Shown here one piece after another: positions 42,034 to 54,351 of a stretch of DNA of 64,000 nucleotides (position 1 is the stretch's first letter; each line of letters starts with the position of its first letter). The notes under the pieces are model-generated. The model did no database searches. It was not told the DNA's origin and was given only the letters and a program-made list of their open reading frames with translations. Location: positions 1-64,000 of the forward strand of contig JABLTG010000034.1 in NCBI GenBank assembly GCA_016618085.1, read 5' to 3'. A program made the translations under genes and the position numbers. Origin of the DNA: Neovahlkampfia damariscottae. Lineage: Eukaryota; Heterolobosea; Selenaionea; Neovahlkampfiida; Neovahlkampfiidae.

Positions 42034-42177
42034 TTCTAGACATGAAAGAAAATGATTTTGATTTCCAGAGTATTTGCTCGATGTGAATGTCCCAATCTAA
42101 TCCTTAAAATCATCAGAGGAAAAACGAATTTTATTGGACATTCAACCCAAACAGAAATTGAAGAATTCACCAAACGG
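42034..42177. promoter_or_regulatory. Shared divergent promoter of the cyclase and glycosyltransferase genes
   Basis: TATTGGACAT at 42,132-42,141 lies 37 bases before the plus-strand ATG (42,178) and about 100 bases before the minus-strand ATG. A second CCAAT (CCCAATCTA) is at 42,091-42,099. Confidence 0.45.
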
Positions 42178-44409
42178 ATGAAAGAAAAATTAATTTATTT
42201 TTATACACTTCTAATAGTGTTATTTTTGCTATTTTTGAAGATAATAATTTCAAACAGCGGAAAGATTGATGAAAATTCTATTCAAAATAAAAAAGTAGTT
42301 GTCCATGTCGCCAGAGAATATGAAAAACTTGTTTTATATGGTGGATTAGGTTCTGTACTTGGATCTTTAACGACATATCAGAGTAAATCTGATTTTTTGG
42401 AGCCTTGGATTGTTCTACCTCTATATAAATTTATTGAAATTACAAACGATGAATTCTTCACTGAAATTACTGTAACGTATGATGACAAGAAAATACAAGT
42501 TCCAATTTATCAAAAACAATTTGGAGGAGTAAAAGTATTCTTAATTGGAGAAGGAGATGAATATCCTTTTAATCAAGTTTTTGATACAACTCTACAGAAA
42601 TTATATGCTACTCCAGAAGGAATATCATCAAGTTTAAGAGAAGGTAAAATATAAATTTCATTCATATATGATAGGTTTCTTTTCTGTTTGTACAGCTAAA
42701 TTGATAATTAAATTATGGAAAGGAAATTTTGAAAATCATTTTGATTTTCAGGGTAAAAAAATAGATTTTGTACATGTTCATGGGTAATATAAGAAATAAG
42801 AATTTAATTTTTTAGATCAACAAATGGATTAATTGTACCTTTACTTCATTTTTCAATGGGTAAAACACTTCGACCAAGTATAATTTATACAATGCATGAT
42901 TATTCATCTGAACCATGGTCTCTAATTAAAAAAAAAGATTTAGAATTATTTTCTATTCAAATTCCAAATGAAATTAATTTTAAATCAAATGTAGTTTCAA
43001 TTTCACCAATTGGACTTTCTAATTCAGATGCAATTACATGTGTTTCTAAAACAATGAGAGAAGAAATAGTGAATGGAGTTGTATATTTTGCATATAGAGA
43101 TTTAATTTTAAAAAAAAAAGAAATCTTTTCAGGAGTTCCAAATGCAGTAGCAGATGAAATGCAACCATTTAATCATATTCAATTAAAAAAAGAAGGATTT
43201 CAATTTAAAGAAGGAGAATCAATTTTAAATTGGAAAGAAAAAGTTAAAAAATATTTATGGACTAAAAAAGTAATACCTGGTATTTCAACTGATTATGATT
43301 CATTTATGAATAAACCAATTGTATTATTTATTGGTAGATTTGAAATGGATAAAGGTATTGAATTTTTTAGTTTAGTTTCATCAATGACATCATCATTACA
43401 ATTTAATTTTATTATCATGGGTTATTATCCACCAAATAATAATTGGGCAAAAGATACTATTTCATTATTAAAAGGAAAAGAAAATGTTTTTATTATTGAA
43501 GAAAAATCATTTCAAAAAAAATTTGGAATATTTTTTAGAGTTATTGCTGATTTTTATTTTATACCTTCAAAAAAAGAAGGTTTTGGTTTAGTTGCTGCTG
43601 AAAGTCAATCTATGGGTTCAATACCAATTTCATCAAATGTTGGTGGTTTAAAAGATATTATAAAATCAGAATCATTAAATTCTAATAATTGGAATGGTTT
43701 TATGTTTAATATTGATCAACATGAAGAATTAACATTCTTTAATATTAAAAATACATTTACAAGAGCATTAAAAATATTCAGGGAATTATCAAAAAGTGAA
43801 AAAGAAATTCGTTTAAAAAAGATAATGGATCAATCACCAAAATGGTCAAATTCATTGAAATTATATTGGAATGTTTATAAAAATGCAGAAAAAAGAAAAT
43901 CTTCTTTACAACCAAATTTTGGTTCTCATTCAAATTTTAGAAAATTTTTTACTGAAAATATTGCAAAGAATCCATCTTTTGAAAATACAAATCCATCTCA
44001 AGAATGGTTAGCATTTGTATCAGGGTTTAAATTCTCTAAAAATGGAAGATCTTCAAATTGTATAAAAATGAAAAATGAACATAAAAATGATAAAAGAGGA
44101 GCATTTCAAGAAATATTCTTACAACAAAAAAAACCAAAATCAATTTTAATATCTGGTTGGTCAAAAGCACAAGATGTTTCAGGTAAAATGGATAAAGATT
44201 ACTCAATTTATGTTGATATTGTATTCCAAAGTAATCAAAATGTTTTAGGTTTTCATTCAAGTTTTGATGTTGAATCACATCCATGGCAATATAAAGAATT
44301 GTGGTTGCATTTTGATCAACCTATAAAATCAATTGTTTTAACTTTAATGTTCAAGCATCACACTGGAATTGTTTATTTTGATGATATCCAAGTTAGAGAA
44401 TTAATGTAA
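42178..44409 (+). CDS. Membrane-anchored starch/glycogen synthase-like glycosyltransferase
   Basis: Three exons (42,178-42,643, 42,675-42,783, 42,816-44,409) give 722 residues. An N-terminal hydrophobic helix (about residues 4-24) looks like a signal anchor. The catalytic part (about 38-560) resembles GT5: VHVAREYEKLVLYGGLGSVL at the N-lobe, then DFVHVHG, a C-lobe with KPIVLFIGRFEMDKGIEFF, and PSKKEGFGLVAAESQSMGSI with NVGGLKD. A C-terminal beta-rich domain (about 580-722, ending IVYFDDIQVREL) looks like a carbohydrate-binding module. The N-terminal GT5 lysine motif (usually KTGGL) is changed to LYGGL. The acceptor sugar is unknown. The anchor would place the enzyme in the secretory lumen. 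Confidence 0.8.
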
Positions 44410-44485
44410 AATCAATTGATCACGAATGTGTCAATTTAGAAATGGCAAGAAATGAATTGAACATTTCCGAAACAAAAATAAAACT

Positions 44486-47400
44486 TTATTTTTTAAAGAT
44501 GAAAATTAAAATTTTTTCATAAATGTATCCGATTGAAATGTTCAAAAATAAAACCAAATAAAGTGTATTTTTAAATTCCAAAGGTAAAGGAGTCAATTCC
44601 ATTAAATTATTAATTTCAGGTGATAATTCAATAATTAATAATAACATACCAACTGTTGCCATTGATAACATTGAAAATAAACCTCTATTCTCAGTGATAC
44701 TTGACATAAAAGGATGACCCTTATAATTATTAAAAAATGTGAAAAGTGTTTGTGTTGTTGAAACTAAAAAGACAACAGAGTTTAAAATATTTGGTTTAAA
44801 ATCCGATTCTGGATCAATTTTTAAATCAATTGGAATGAATGTCTTTGCTAAATTTGATAAATAAATTAAACAAATTAAATTTAAAATGAATTGACCTAAT
44901 ATTGATAAAAGAACATATGGTGAAAATATTGAAGAATGAGGTCTTTCAGATGATAATTTTTCAAGAGATTCTGATCTTGAAATGAATAAAAAGATAATTG
45001 CAATAAATAATCCTGAGTACATCATTTGTAAATCACCAAATTTAATTCCTTCCATATATTGAACACTTAATGAATAAGCGGAAATTAAAGAATTAATTGC
45101 AAGAATTTTATACCTAATAATAATTAAAGATAAAAAAAAGTTCTTACATTTGAATTGTAGTAACCAATGCACATCTACCTTGTCTAATGATATGTGATGT
45201 TGATAGAATAGAAGATGTTTTTGATGTAAATGGAGATGCAATTGAAGCATCTCCTAAACGAACAACACCACTTTCTTCTTCTTGTAAATCTTTTAATAAA
45301 TCATTTAAATTATTATTTGTTGTTGATGTATTTTTTTTTTCAATTTTTTTTTGAATTTTTTTTATATCTTTTTTTAAATCTATTGATGATGATGATTTAT
45401 TTTGTGATTTTTTAAATAAAGAATTCCATTGTTTATCTGAAATATCATCTAATAAAGCAACACCAACATCAGATTGTTTTAATGCACCAACATCATTTGT
45501 ACCATCACCACACATTAAAGTTGATAAATTATTTTCTTTTAATTTTGTTAAAATTAATTGTTTTTGATCAGGTGAAACACGTGCATAAATTTTAATTTTA
45601 TCAACAAAATTTTTCAAAAAATTTGAATCATTTTGAACAACTAATGAAAGTATATCACCTGAAATACCTAAATCATATTTATTTTCATCAATATTTTCAA
45701 TTGGTTCATCATTTTCATTTAACCAATGAAATTCATTCTTTTCATTTTTTGATAAAATTAGAAATTCATTTTGAATAATCTTTAACTCTTTTCCTACATG
45801 CTCTGCAGTTAAAATATTATCACCTGTAATCATTATAACTTTATGTGAAGATTGAATTAAATTTTGAATTGTTTCAAATGTATCTTTTTTAATATCCGAA
45901 TGAAATATTGCAAAACCACAAAAATTTAAATCTTTTTCAACTTCATTTCTTGACATTGAAATTGAATTATTTTTCATTTTTTTTATACCTAATGCAATTA
46001 CACGTGATCCATTTTTCATGTATGATTTATATAATTCATCATAATCTTTTGGTATAGATTCAATGGAAAACATATCTTTTAATATTTCAGGAGCTCCTTT
46101 TGTTAAAATAAAATAATCTTTTTCAAATGAAATAATGGATGACATTCTTTTTAATTCACTTGAAAATTGAAATCTTTTTAAAATTTTAAATTTCTTTTTT
46201 GTTAAATTATTTATCAAAACATCTCTTTCTTTTGTTGAAAATGAATAATCACCTGATCCATTTAAACCTGCTAATTCCATTGGATCACCAATAATTTCAC
46301 CATTTAATGATATTAATGAATTACATCCACTCAATACTAATTTAGCATCTGAATTCACTTTTTTCATTTTATCTTCTTTATTTGAATATACTCCTTTTAA
46401 TATCATTTTATCAGATGTTAATGTACCTGTTTTATCAAAACAACAAATTTCAACTTTTCCTGCTATTGGTATTCTAAATGGTTCAGTACAAAATATACCT
46501 AATTTTGATAAAATCATTAATGAATTATTAACAGCTTATTAAAGAATCAAATATAATAAATATATTTACCTAAAGTTAATTCCATTGGTAATTCTGGTGG
46601 AACAACAGATGTAATAATCATAACACAATTTAATATTAATTTAAATAAATTTCTTTTTTCATTTAATCCAGTAATTAAAACATAAACTGAAGATATAATT
46701 GCAAATATTAATAAAATTAAAATGAATAATAATGCTTCTCTATTATTTGCAGTAACTCTTTCATTTGAAAATAATATTGTTCTTATTAATTTTCCTTGTG
46801 ATGTTTCAAAACCTGTTCTTAAAACAAATCCTAATGATTCTGATTCATTTGGTGTCTTTTCACTATTTTCACTTAATAATACTCTTGTTCCAGAAAATAT
46901 AATATTTTTTGAATACTTTTTCATATTTAATGTTTCATTTAATTTAATTTCATCATTATTTCTCTTATTTATTAATTCAATTTGATTTATATTTTCTTTC
47001 ATTTGAGGTGTTGATTCACCTGTTAATAAAGCTTCATTTACAACACATTTACCATCTAATAATAAAATATCACATGGTGAAACTTCATTTTCATTCATTT
47101 TATAAATTGAAATTAAATCATTTGGTAATATTTCATCAGTCATTATTTTAATCCATTTCTTTTTTCTAAAAACTGAAATTAATTTTGGTTCAGGTGACAT
47201 TGATCTAATCATATTAATATTTCTAAATCTTTGTGATGCTACCATAATTTCAAATAAAAATAACATCACTAAAGTAAATAATGAATAATACCAATATTCA
47301 TCTAACATCCATAAAAAAACACAAAATATTTGAAATATAAAAAATGGTTGAATTGCTTGTTCTTTGACTAAATCAATTAATTTTGGTATTGGTATAATTA

Positions 47401-47953
47401 ATTTATTTAATCCAAACTCTTTTTTGATTTTTTCTTCTTCTTCTTCATTTTGAATTCCTTTTTGATTTTTATAAAATGAAATCTCTTTTTTTATTGGAAA
47501 TTCAATCTTTTTAAAAATTGAAAATTTAGAATTAAATTTATATTTTCTTTTTTGATATTCAAATGATATTTCTTCTTTTTCTTCTTCATTTTTCTCTTTT
47601 ATTATTTCACAAATCTCATTTTGACCTTTATGTTCTTTTGGTTGAACGAAAATATATTTCGCATCTTTTACGTTTTTTGTTTCCGAATATTGAAATTTAA
47701 TTCTTAAATTTAAATTCCATAAACATAATAATGATAAAAATAGTTGAATTAAAACTTCAAAACCAAATATTATTAAAATTATAATTCTTTGTTTTTCAAC
47801 TTGTAAATATGAAATAAAAGTTAAACAATAAATGAAAAAAAATGGTAAAATATTAAAATGTAAATAATATGGTTTGAAATTATGATAAGTTAATTTATCA
47901 ATGGTTTTTGATTTAAATTTTGAGTCTTCCATCAATTCATTGTTTTTTGTCAT
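44486..47953 (-). CDS. P5A-type ATPase (ATP13A1/Spf1-like)
   Basis: Three exons (46,570-47,953, 45,148-46,534, 44,486-45,113) give 1,132 residues. About ten membrane helices are present. LLTGESTPQMKE is the actuator loop, SVVPPELPMELTLAVNNSL is the P5A membrane motif, and CCFDKTGTLTSDKM holds the phosphorylated Asp. MCGDGTNDVGALKQSDVGVA is the hinge. TIQMYKILAINSLISAYS is also typical of P5A. P5A ATPases in the ER remove misinserted membrane helices. Introns of 35 and 34 bases restore LTLAVNN and TIQMYKI. I start at the ATG at 47,953 because a longer frame (to 48,052) would cross the two CCAAT boxes. Confidence 0.93.
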
Positions 47954-48031
47954 TTGACCAATCAAATCTTGATAAAATGAATGTGTTTGATTGGTCAATT
48001 CATTGAAAAGTATCTCTGCTAAAACCCAACA
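47954..48031. promoter_or_regulatory. Divergent promoter with two CCAAT boxes facing each other
   Basis: GACCAATCAA at 47,956-47,965 and TGATTGGTCA at 47,988-47,997 form an inverted pair in a 78-base gap between the P5A ATPase and CapZ beta genes. Confidence 0.6.
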
Positions 48032-48925
48032 ATGAGTAGCGAAGAAGAGCAATTAAAGAGTTCTCTTGATCTTATGAGAAGATTACCACCTTCCCAAATT
48101 GACAAGAATTTATTATTTACTCTTGAATTAATCCCAGATTTAACAGATGACCTTCTTACAACAATTGATGTTCCACTCAAAACTGCTACTGATTCAAAAT
48201 GTGACAAAGATTATTTACTTTGTGATTATAATAGAGATGGAGATTCTTACAGGTAATTTTTTATTTTTTTTTTTTTTTAATGAAAAAAAGATCACCTTGG
48301 AGTAATGAATACGAACCTGAATTAGAAGATGGTACATTACCTTCAGATGATTTAAGAAAAATCGAAATTGAAGCAAATCAAGTTTTTGCATCATACTGTA
48401 ATGCTTATTATGAAGGTGGTATTTCATCAGCATATTTTTGGGATTTAGATGATGACTCATTTGGTGCATGTATTGTTTTTAAAAAAGATGGTTCAAAACA
48501 AAGAGACTTAGAAGCTGGTATTTGGGATTCAGTTCATGTTGTTGAAGTTATTCCAAACAAAGATGGTACTGCTGATTATAAACTTTCAACTACTATCATT
48601 CTTTCTTTATCAACAAAACAAAACAATTTAGATTTATCTGGATATATTCAAAGACAAGTATGATTTTTTTAAAATCCTTTTTAAAATTATTTTAAAGCAA
48701 CAAGAAACTCACAAATTTGATAAATTTACAACTCATACTGTTAACATTGGAAATATGATTCAATCAATGGAAAATCATTTAAGAGATTCTTTACAATCAG
48801 TTTACTTTGATAAAGCACGTGAAATTACTAGAGCTCTCCGCAGTTTACAACCAAAAAGTGAAACAAAAAAACAAAATATGTTACAAGACGAACTTGCAAA
48901 TGCTTTATCAAACAGAAAAAGATAA
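48032..48925 (+). CDS. CAPZB: F-actin capping protein subunit beta
   Basis: Three exons (48,032-48,252, 48,291-48,657, 48,698-48,925) give 271 residues, the usual CapZ beta length. [49 protein letters not shown] and WDSVHVVEV match the family closely. The C-terminal actin-binding tail ([20 protein letters not shown]) is conserved. With the alpha subunit (not in this window) it caps actin barbed ends. Introns of 38 and 40 bases restore the conserved SYRSPWSN and [11 protein letters not shown]. The gene converges with ALADIN and ends 16 bases before its stop. Confidence 0.96.
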
Positions 48926-48941
48926 AGTTTTTTTATTTTAT

Positions 48942-50544
48942 TTAAATATCTTCTTTTTCATAATAAAAAGGTATAAAACTAATTTTTCCATTTTTCCAAT
49001 TTGTTGATAACAATGATCCTTTTTGAAATCCTTTCCAAAAATTTAAATGACAACATCCTTTTCCTTCTTTAGGTCCTCTTATAAATCCTAAAAAAAAAAT
49101 GAATATTTAACACAGAATTCTAACCTAAAGGTGAAACTGGATTTAATGTTTTTATTGAATTGAAGTCACATCTCATTACAGCAAGTAAATTTGAATTTTC
49201 AAATGAAACAACAAGTCTTTCTCCATTTTGATCAAGTGAAATTTCTGAAATATCTCCACATAAACTGATAAACAATAAATTATTTTTTTCTTTTTCTTAC
49301 TTTAAACTATCTTCATCATCTCTTGAAAATTTAAATTTGAATTCTGATAAATTTATGTTTAAAAATGGTTTTCCTTCAATTTTAGAAGAATTTGAATTGA
49401 AAGTCAAAATAAATATTTCATCATGATTCAATTCTGAATATAAAAGATAATTACTATTTGGTGACCAAGCAAAACACTAAAGAAATATTAAAAAAATAAA
49501 AATAGGATTACAGTTGTTGGTGAATTTACATTGTACCATTTTTCCGATTTCCATGAATTGGTATTCCAAATTCGAAAAGTATTTGAACTGAAAAAAATTA
49601 AAGTAAAAATAAAAAATTACAGTGTAAAAGAAACTAAAGAGTTTCCATTTGGTGAAAACCCTAAATTAGTAATGCCACCATCAAACTTTGTAATGAATTT
49701 ATAATTCCATTTTTTATTTTCATCTAAAGTCCATAAAAGAATTCTATGATCTTTTAGACTTCCAACTGCTAATTTATTTCCACATGGTGACCAGTCTAAA
49801 GATGTAATTGATTCAAATCCTTCTACTTTTAAGAAAATGCAAATACTTTCAAAAAATGAATGAAATATATTGAATTACCCATTTGAATTCAAATCAGTTC
49901 CAATATCACCAATTCTTTTGTTTAAATCCCAAACACATATCCCATATTTACAACCAACAGCAAAAATATGTTCTGAATTTGGTCTCCATTTCAAAGTAGA
50001 AATTTCAACATGAAAGTCATGACGAATAATTTGTTTTGACCATTTTTCTGATTTCATATTAAAAAAGTAGACTGAATTATCTTGTAAAACAACTGCTAAA
50101 ATAAAACTCTTTGAATTCCAGTCCTGTGTTCGAATTGGACATTTTTCAGTTTTGGAAATATAGTGCAACCGATATTCTTCTGGAATTGGAACAGAAAAGA
50201 ACAGTTGAAATATTGGTAAATGATATGCCAAAGTTTGAAAATATGAATGATCTGAAATAATAGATTCCTTTTCGTCTTCCTCTTCTTCTTGTTCATTTAC
50301 GTTTAAAAATAATTCTCTAATTCGTTTTTTATAATGAGTAGGATTTATATCTAGAGGTACTTTAACATTTGGATATAGAGCGCCCTTTTTTTTTTAATAA
50401 AAATAATTAAACCTCATTATTCATCCATTTTTCTAAATTTGATTCTGAAGGAAGTGTCAAAAGTTTAGTTTCAACTTCTCCTAAAGTCAATTCATTTTCG
50501 TTTGAAGGAAAAACATGAAGTTGACGAAACAAATTGTCGCTCAT
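48942..50544 (-). CDS. AAAS: ALADIN-like WD-repeat nucleoporin
   Basis: Seven or so tiny introns interrupt a protein of about 455 residues. It is a single WD40 beta-propeller: WRPNSEHIFAVGCKYGICVW, a repeat with DWSPCGNKLAVGSLKDHRIL, a repeat with ITNLGFSPNGNSLVS, and a late stretch FWKGFQKGSLLSTNWKNGKI with SFIPFYY. The last block matches the C-terminal propeller blade of human ALADIN, and spacing fits over the full length. ALADIN sits in the nuclear pore. The C-terminal tail beyond the propeller is much shorter than in animals. A CCAAT box lies just before the ATG at 50,544. Confidence 0.85.
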
Positions 50545-50552
50545 GAATAAAT

Positions 50553-50562
50553 TGATTGGTCA
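50553..50562 (-). promoter_or_regulatory. CCAAT box of the ALADIN-like gene
   Basis: TGATTGGTCA (TGACCAATCA on the gene strand) lies 8 bases before the ATG at 50,544, squeezed between this gene and the end of ETF-beta. Confidence 0.5.
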
Positions 50563-50588
50563 AAAAAATAAAACATGAAATCGAAAAT

Positions 50589-51499
50589 TTATAAAACTTT
50601 TGCTTCTTCTTTTAATTTTTTAACAAGTTCTTCAACATTTGCAACTTCAACACCACCTTTTCTTTCTGCTGGTTCTTCAACTTTTTTAATAGTTAATCTT
50701 GGTTTGATATCAACATTCAATTCTTCTAATGACATTGAATCAATTTTCTTTTTTTTTGCTGCCATTATACTTTTTAAATTTGGTAATCGAGGTTCATTGA
50801 GTCTTAAAAGAAGGGTTGTTTAGTCAATTGTATTCTTGAATACCTTAAATCTGCTGAAATAACACTTGGAAGTGAACTTTCAATAATTTCTAAACCACCA
50901 TCTAATAATAATTGTTACATCAAAATGATTAATAATTACCAATTTCTCTTGTAACTTTTGCAGTTTTTTTATCTTCTGAAATTTCAATTTTTGAAGCAAA
51001 AGTAGCTTGTGACCAATTCAATAAAGATGAAAGAATTTGAGGTGTTTGAGAGAAATCACCATCAATTGATTGTTTTCCAAGTAACACTAAATTTGGTGTT
51101 TCTTTTTCAACAACCTTTTTCAAAATTTTCGCAACAGCCAATGGTTCAACTTCAGCATCACCAACATCAACATGAATTGCTTTGTCTGCACCAAAAGCAA
51201 ATGATCTTTTTAAAACATCTTGACTTTCTTTTGGTCCAATGGAAACTGAAACAATCTTTGAAAAAATTAAAAAAAGTGAAATATTCAAACCTCTGAAACT
51301 AATCCTTTTTCCTTTTTTTCAATTTTTTAGATATTTTTTTTGTTTCTACTTTCATTTTCACTGCTTCTTCCATTGCAATTTCGTCAAATGGATTCATAGA
51401 GTGTTTTATATTTTGTTTTACAACACCAGAAAAATCAGGTTTAACTCTGACTTTAACAGCATAATCAATTACTCTTTTAACACCGACCAAAACTTTCAT
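50589..51499 (-). CDS. ETFB: Electron transfer flavoprotein subunit beta
   Basis: Five exons give about 252 residues, the family length. [19 protein letters not shown] opens the nucleotide-binding fold, and [57 protein letters not shown] and [20 protein letters not shown] follow in order. The protein binds AMP in the mitochondrial matrix and with ETF alpha carries electrons from acyl-CoA dehydrogenases to the respiratory chain. As in other ETF beta proteins there is no obvious presequence. Introns of 35-45 bases (near 51,340, 51,270, 50,920 and 50,840) are needed to join the blocks. Confidence 0.95.
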
Positions 51500-51666
51500 T
51501 TTTTTTTAAAAAAATCAGATGATTGGTTCAATTTTTTCACTTTCCAAAATAAAAGAAAAATGATTGAAAATTTTATTTAACACTATTTTTTACAAATTCG
51601 AGAATACTTTTAAAGGTCCAATCAAATTTAAATCTAGATTCCAAAACTGAAACAAAAAGAGTTTTG
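51500..51666. promoter_or_regulatory. Divergent promoter with two CCAAT boxes
   Basis: TGATTGGTTCA at 51,520-51,530 lies 21 bases before the ETF-beta ATG. GTCCAATCAA at 51,616-51,625 lies 42 bases before the plus-strand ATG at 51,667. Confidence 0.55.
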
Positions 51667-54329
51667 ATGAGTTTGGAAGAGATTAAAAAAGAGAATGAAG
51701 AATTGAATAAAAAATTAAAAAAATCAGAGAAAGAGATTGAACTACAAAAGAAAAAGGTTCAACGAATAAAAACTGAAAAGGATTTGGTAAAGAAAAAAAA
51801 ATATTTAACATTCATTGTTAAAGGCTTGGACTCAAATAGAAGATGAAAAAAAACAACAACAAATTAAAATTAAAGAAATAGAAGAGAACTTTGAAATGAT
51901 TATCAAAAAGAAAAATGAAACAATTTCACAGTTGTCATTTGAATCATCCAAAGAAAAAGATAATTATTCTAAATTTGAAAAAGAAAAGGGAGTTTTGAAT
52001 AATAAAATAAATGGATTACTGAAAGAAAAAGAAGATATTTTAAAAAAAAAAGAAAAAAAAGAAAATGAAAATATTAAGAAATTAGAGTTGAAAATAGATG
52101 AATTGACAAAACAAAATGAAAAAAAAATAAATGAAATAAATAAGGAGAATGAAAAGGCTTTGGATAGTTTGAATAAAAAGAATGAAAAAATATTGAATGA
52201 TTTGAACAAGTCGAACGAAAAACAATTGGAAGAATTAAATAAAAAGAATGAATCTTTGAATAAAAAAATTGAAGAAATAAATAAAAAAAATGAAGAGTTA
52301 TTAAATGAAAATGAAAGAAATAAACAAGAAATTAAATCAAAGGAAATTAAATATACAGGTATTAATTATATTTTTAATTTTTCCAAAAATAGAAATTTTT
52401 AAAAATATTTCAAATCAAATGAGTGAAATGGAAAAGCAAAATTCAAAAAATTTATCAAATTTTAAAGAAGAAAAAGATAAATTGAATAAGACCATTAAAA
52501 ATTTAAATGAAAATTTAAAAAAGAGAGAAATTGAATCTGAAATTTTAAATAAACAATTAAAAGATAAAGAGGAAACAATATTGAATTTGAATCAAAATTT
52601 AAAACAACAAAAGGAAAATTTAAAGAATTTAAATCAAATATTAAATAAAAATAATGAAGAATTTAAAAAGACTGAGAATGAATTAAAAAATAAATTGACA
52701 AATGATAATGAAGAGTTTAAAAAAATATTAAATAAAAAAGAGGAAGAATTTAAGAAAATATTGAAAGAAAATGACATGAAATTTAATCAATTTTTGAATA
52801 AAAAAGATGATGAATTTAAAAAAACTTTGACAAATGAAAAAGAAGAATTTAAAAAATTATTGGACATTGAAAAGAATGAAAATGAATTGAAAATTAAAGA
52901 TTTAAATCAAAAAAGTGATTTAAAAATGAAGGAAGTATCAAATAAATATGAAACAAAAATTAAAAATTTAAACGAAAATTTAGAAGAAAAACAAAATCAA
53001 ATTTTAAGTTTAGACGAAAAATTTGAAAATGAATTCAATCAAAATAAAAATTTAAAAAAAGAAATTGAAAATTTAAATATAAAAAATAAAAAAGAGATTG
53101 AAGATTTTAAATTAAAATTTAAAGAATCTGAAAATTTAAATAAAAAAGAAACGAATGAAAAATTTGAAGATTTAAAGAAAGAAAAAGAAGAAAGGGAAAA
53201 AGAAATACAAAATGACTTTGATTCAAAATTAAATAAATTACAACTAGAGAATGATGAATTATTAAAAAATTTAAAAATTGAAAAAGACGAAGAAATAAAA
53301 AAAATAAAACAAATGTTTGAATTAAAATTAAAAGAATTACAATCAGAAAATGATGAAAATTTAAATCAATTTAATGAAATTAATGAATTAAAATTAAAAT
53401 CAATCAATGAAATTCAAGCAGAAAATAATAATTTAGAAAAAATGATTGGAGAATTAAATAAAAAAATACAAGAATTAGAAGATGATAAAACTGAGTTAAA
53501 ATTAAATTTAGAAGAAGAAGAATTAAATTTTGAAGATGAGAAAATTAAAATTGAATTAAACTTTAATGATAATTTAAATAAAAAGATCGAAGAATTTAAT
53601 ATCCAATTAGAAGAATCTTTAAATGAAGAAAATAAAAAATTAAAAGATTTTAAATTAAAAAAAGAAGAAGAAATCAAAAATTTAAATTTAAAACAAAAAG
53701 AAGAGATAAATATTTTAAAAAAGGAAATCAAAAACTTAAAAGAAGAAATTAAAATTGAAAATGAAAAATATGAAGAATTAGAAAAAGAAAATGAAATTTT
53801 AAAAGAAGAAATTTCAATTAATGAAGATTATTCTACTTTAATAACTGAAATCGAAAATGAAAATGAAAATCTAAAAATAGAAAATGAAAAAATGAATTCA
53901 ATAAAAAAAGAAAATGAAGATGTAAATATGCACTTGAGATATTTAGAAGGTGAAATTGTAAAATTTGTTGAAGTTTCACCAAAACCCAAAATAATACATT
54001 ATGCATATTTAATTGATTGTATATCTGATAAATCACCTGTACTTTATATCATAAAAGTTGTAAAAGGTTTTGAAGTATGGGAAATTTCAAAAAGATATTC
54101 TGATTTTGAAATGTTGAATAATCATATTTTAAAAAATTCTGAAAATCTTTCATTACCTGAATTTCCAAAAAAGACATTATTTGCAACTCAATATGTTCAT
54201 CAAGAAAGATTTAAAAAGTTTAAAGTTTATATTGATTTTATAATATCAAATAGAGCAATAATGTATTTGGATCATGTTCAAGAATTCTTTTCAACAAATG
54301 AAAGTGATGATGAAAATATTATTTATTAA
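51667..54329 (+). CDS. Long coiled-coil protein with C-terminal PX domain
   Basis: Three exons (51,667-51,786, 51,824-52,358, 52,393-54,329) give 863 residues. Residues 1 to about 745 are almost entirely coiled coil, rich in Glu, Lys and Asn, and include tandem repeats with the core EEFKK. The last 115 residues form a PX (phox) domain, with WEISKRYSDFEMLNNHI, the Pro-rich LPEFPKKTLF and the following basic helix. PX domains bind phosphoinositides, mainly PI3P, so the protein probably tethers or scaffolds at endosomes. The two introns (37 and 34 bases) keep the coiled coil open. Confidence 0.88.
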
Positions 54330-54351
54330 AAAAAGAGATATCTCATATTTA

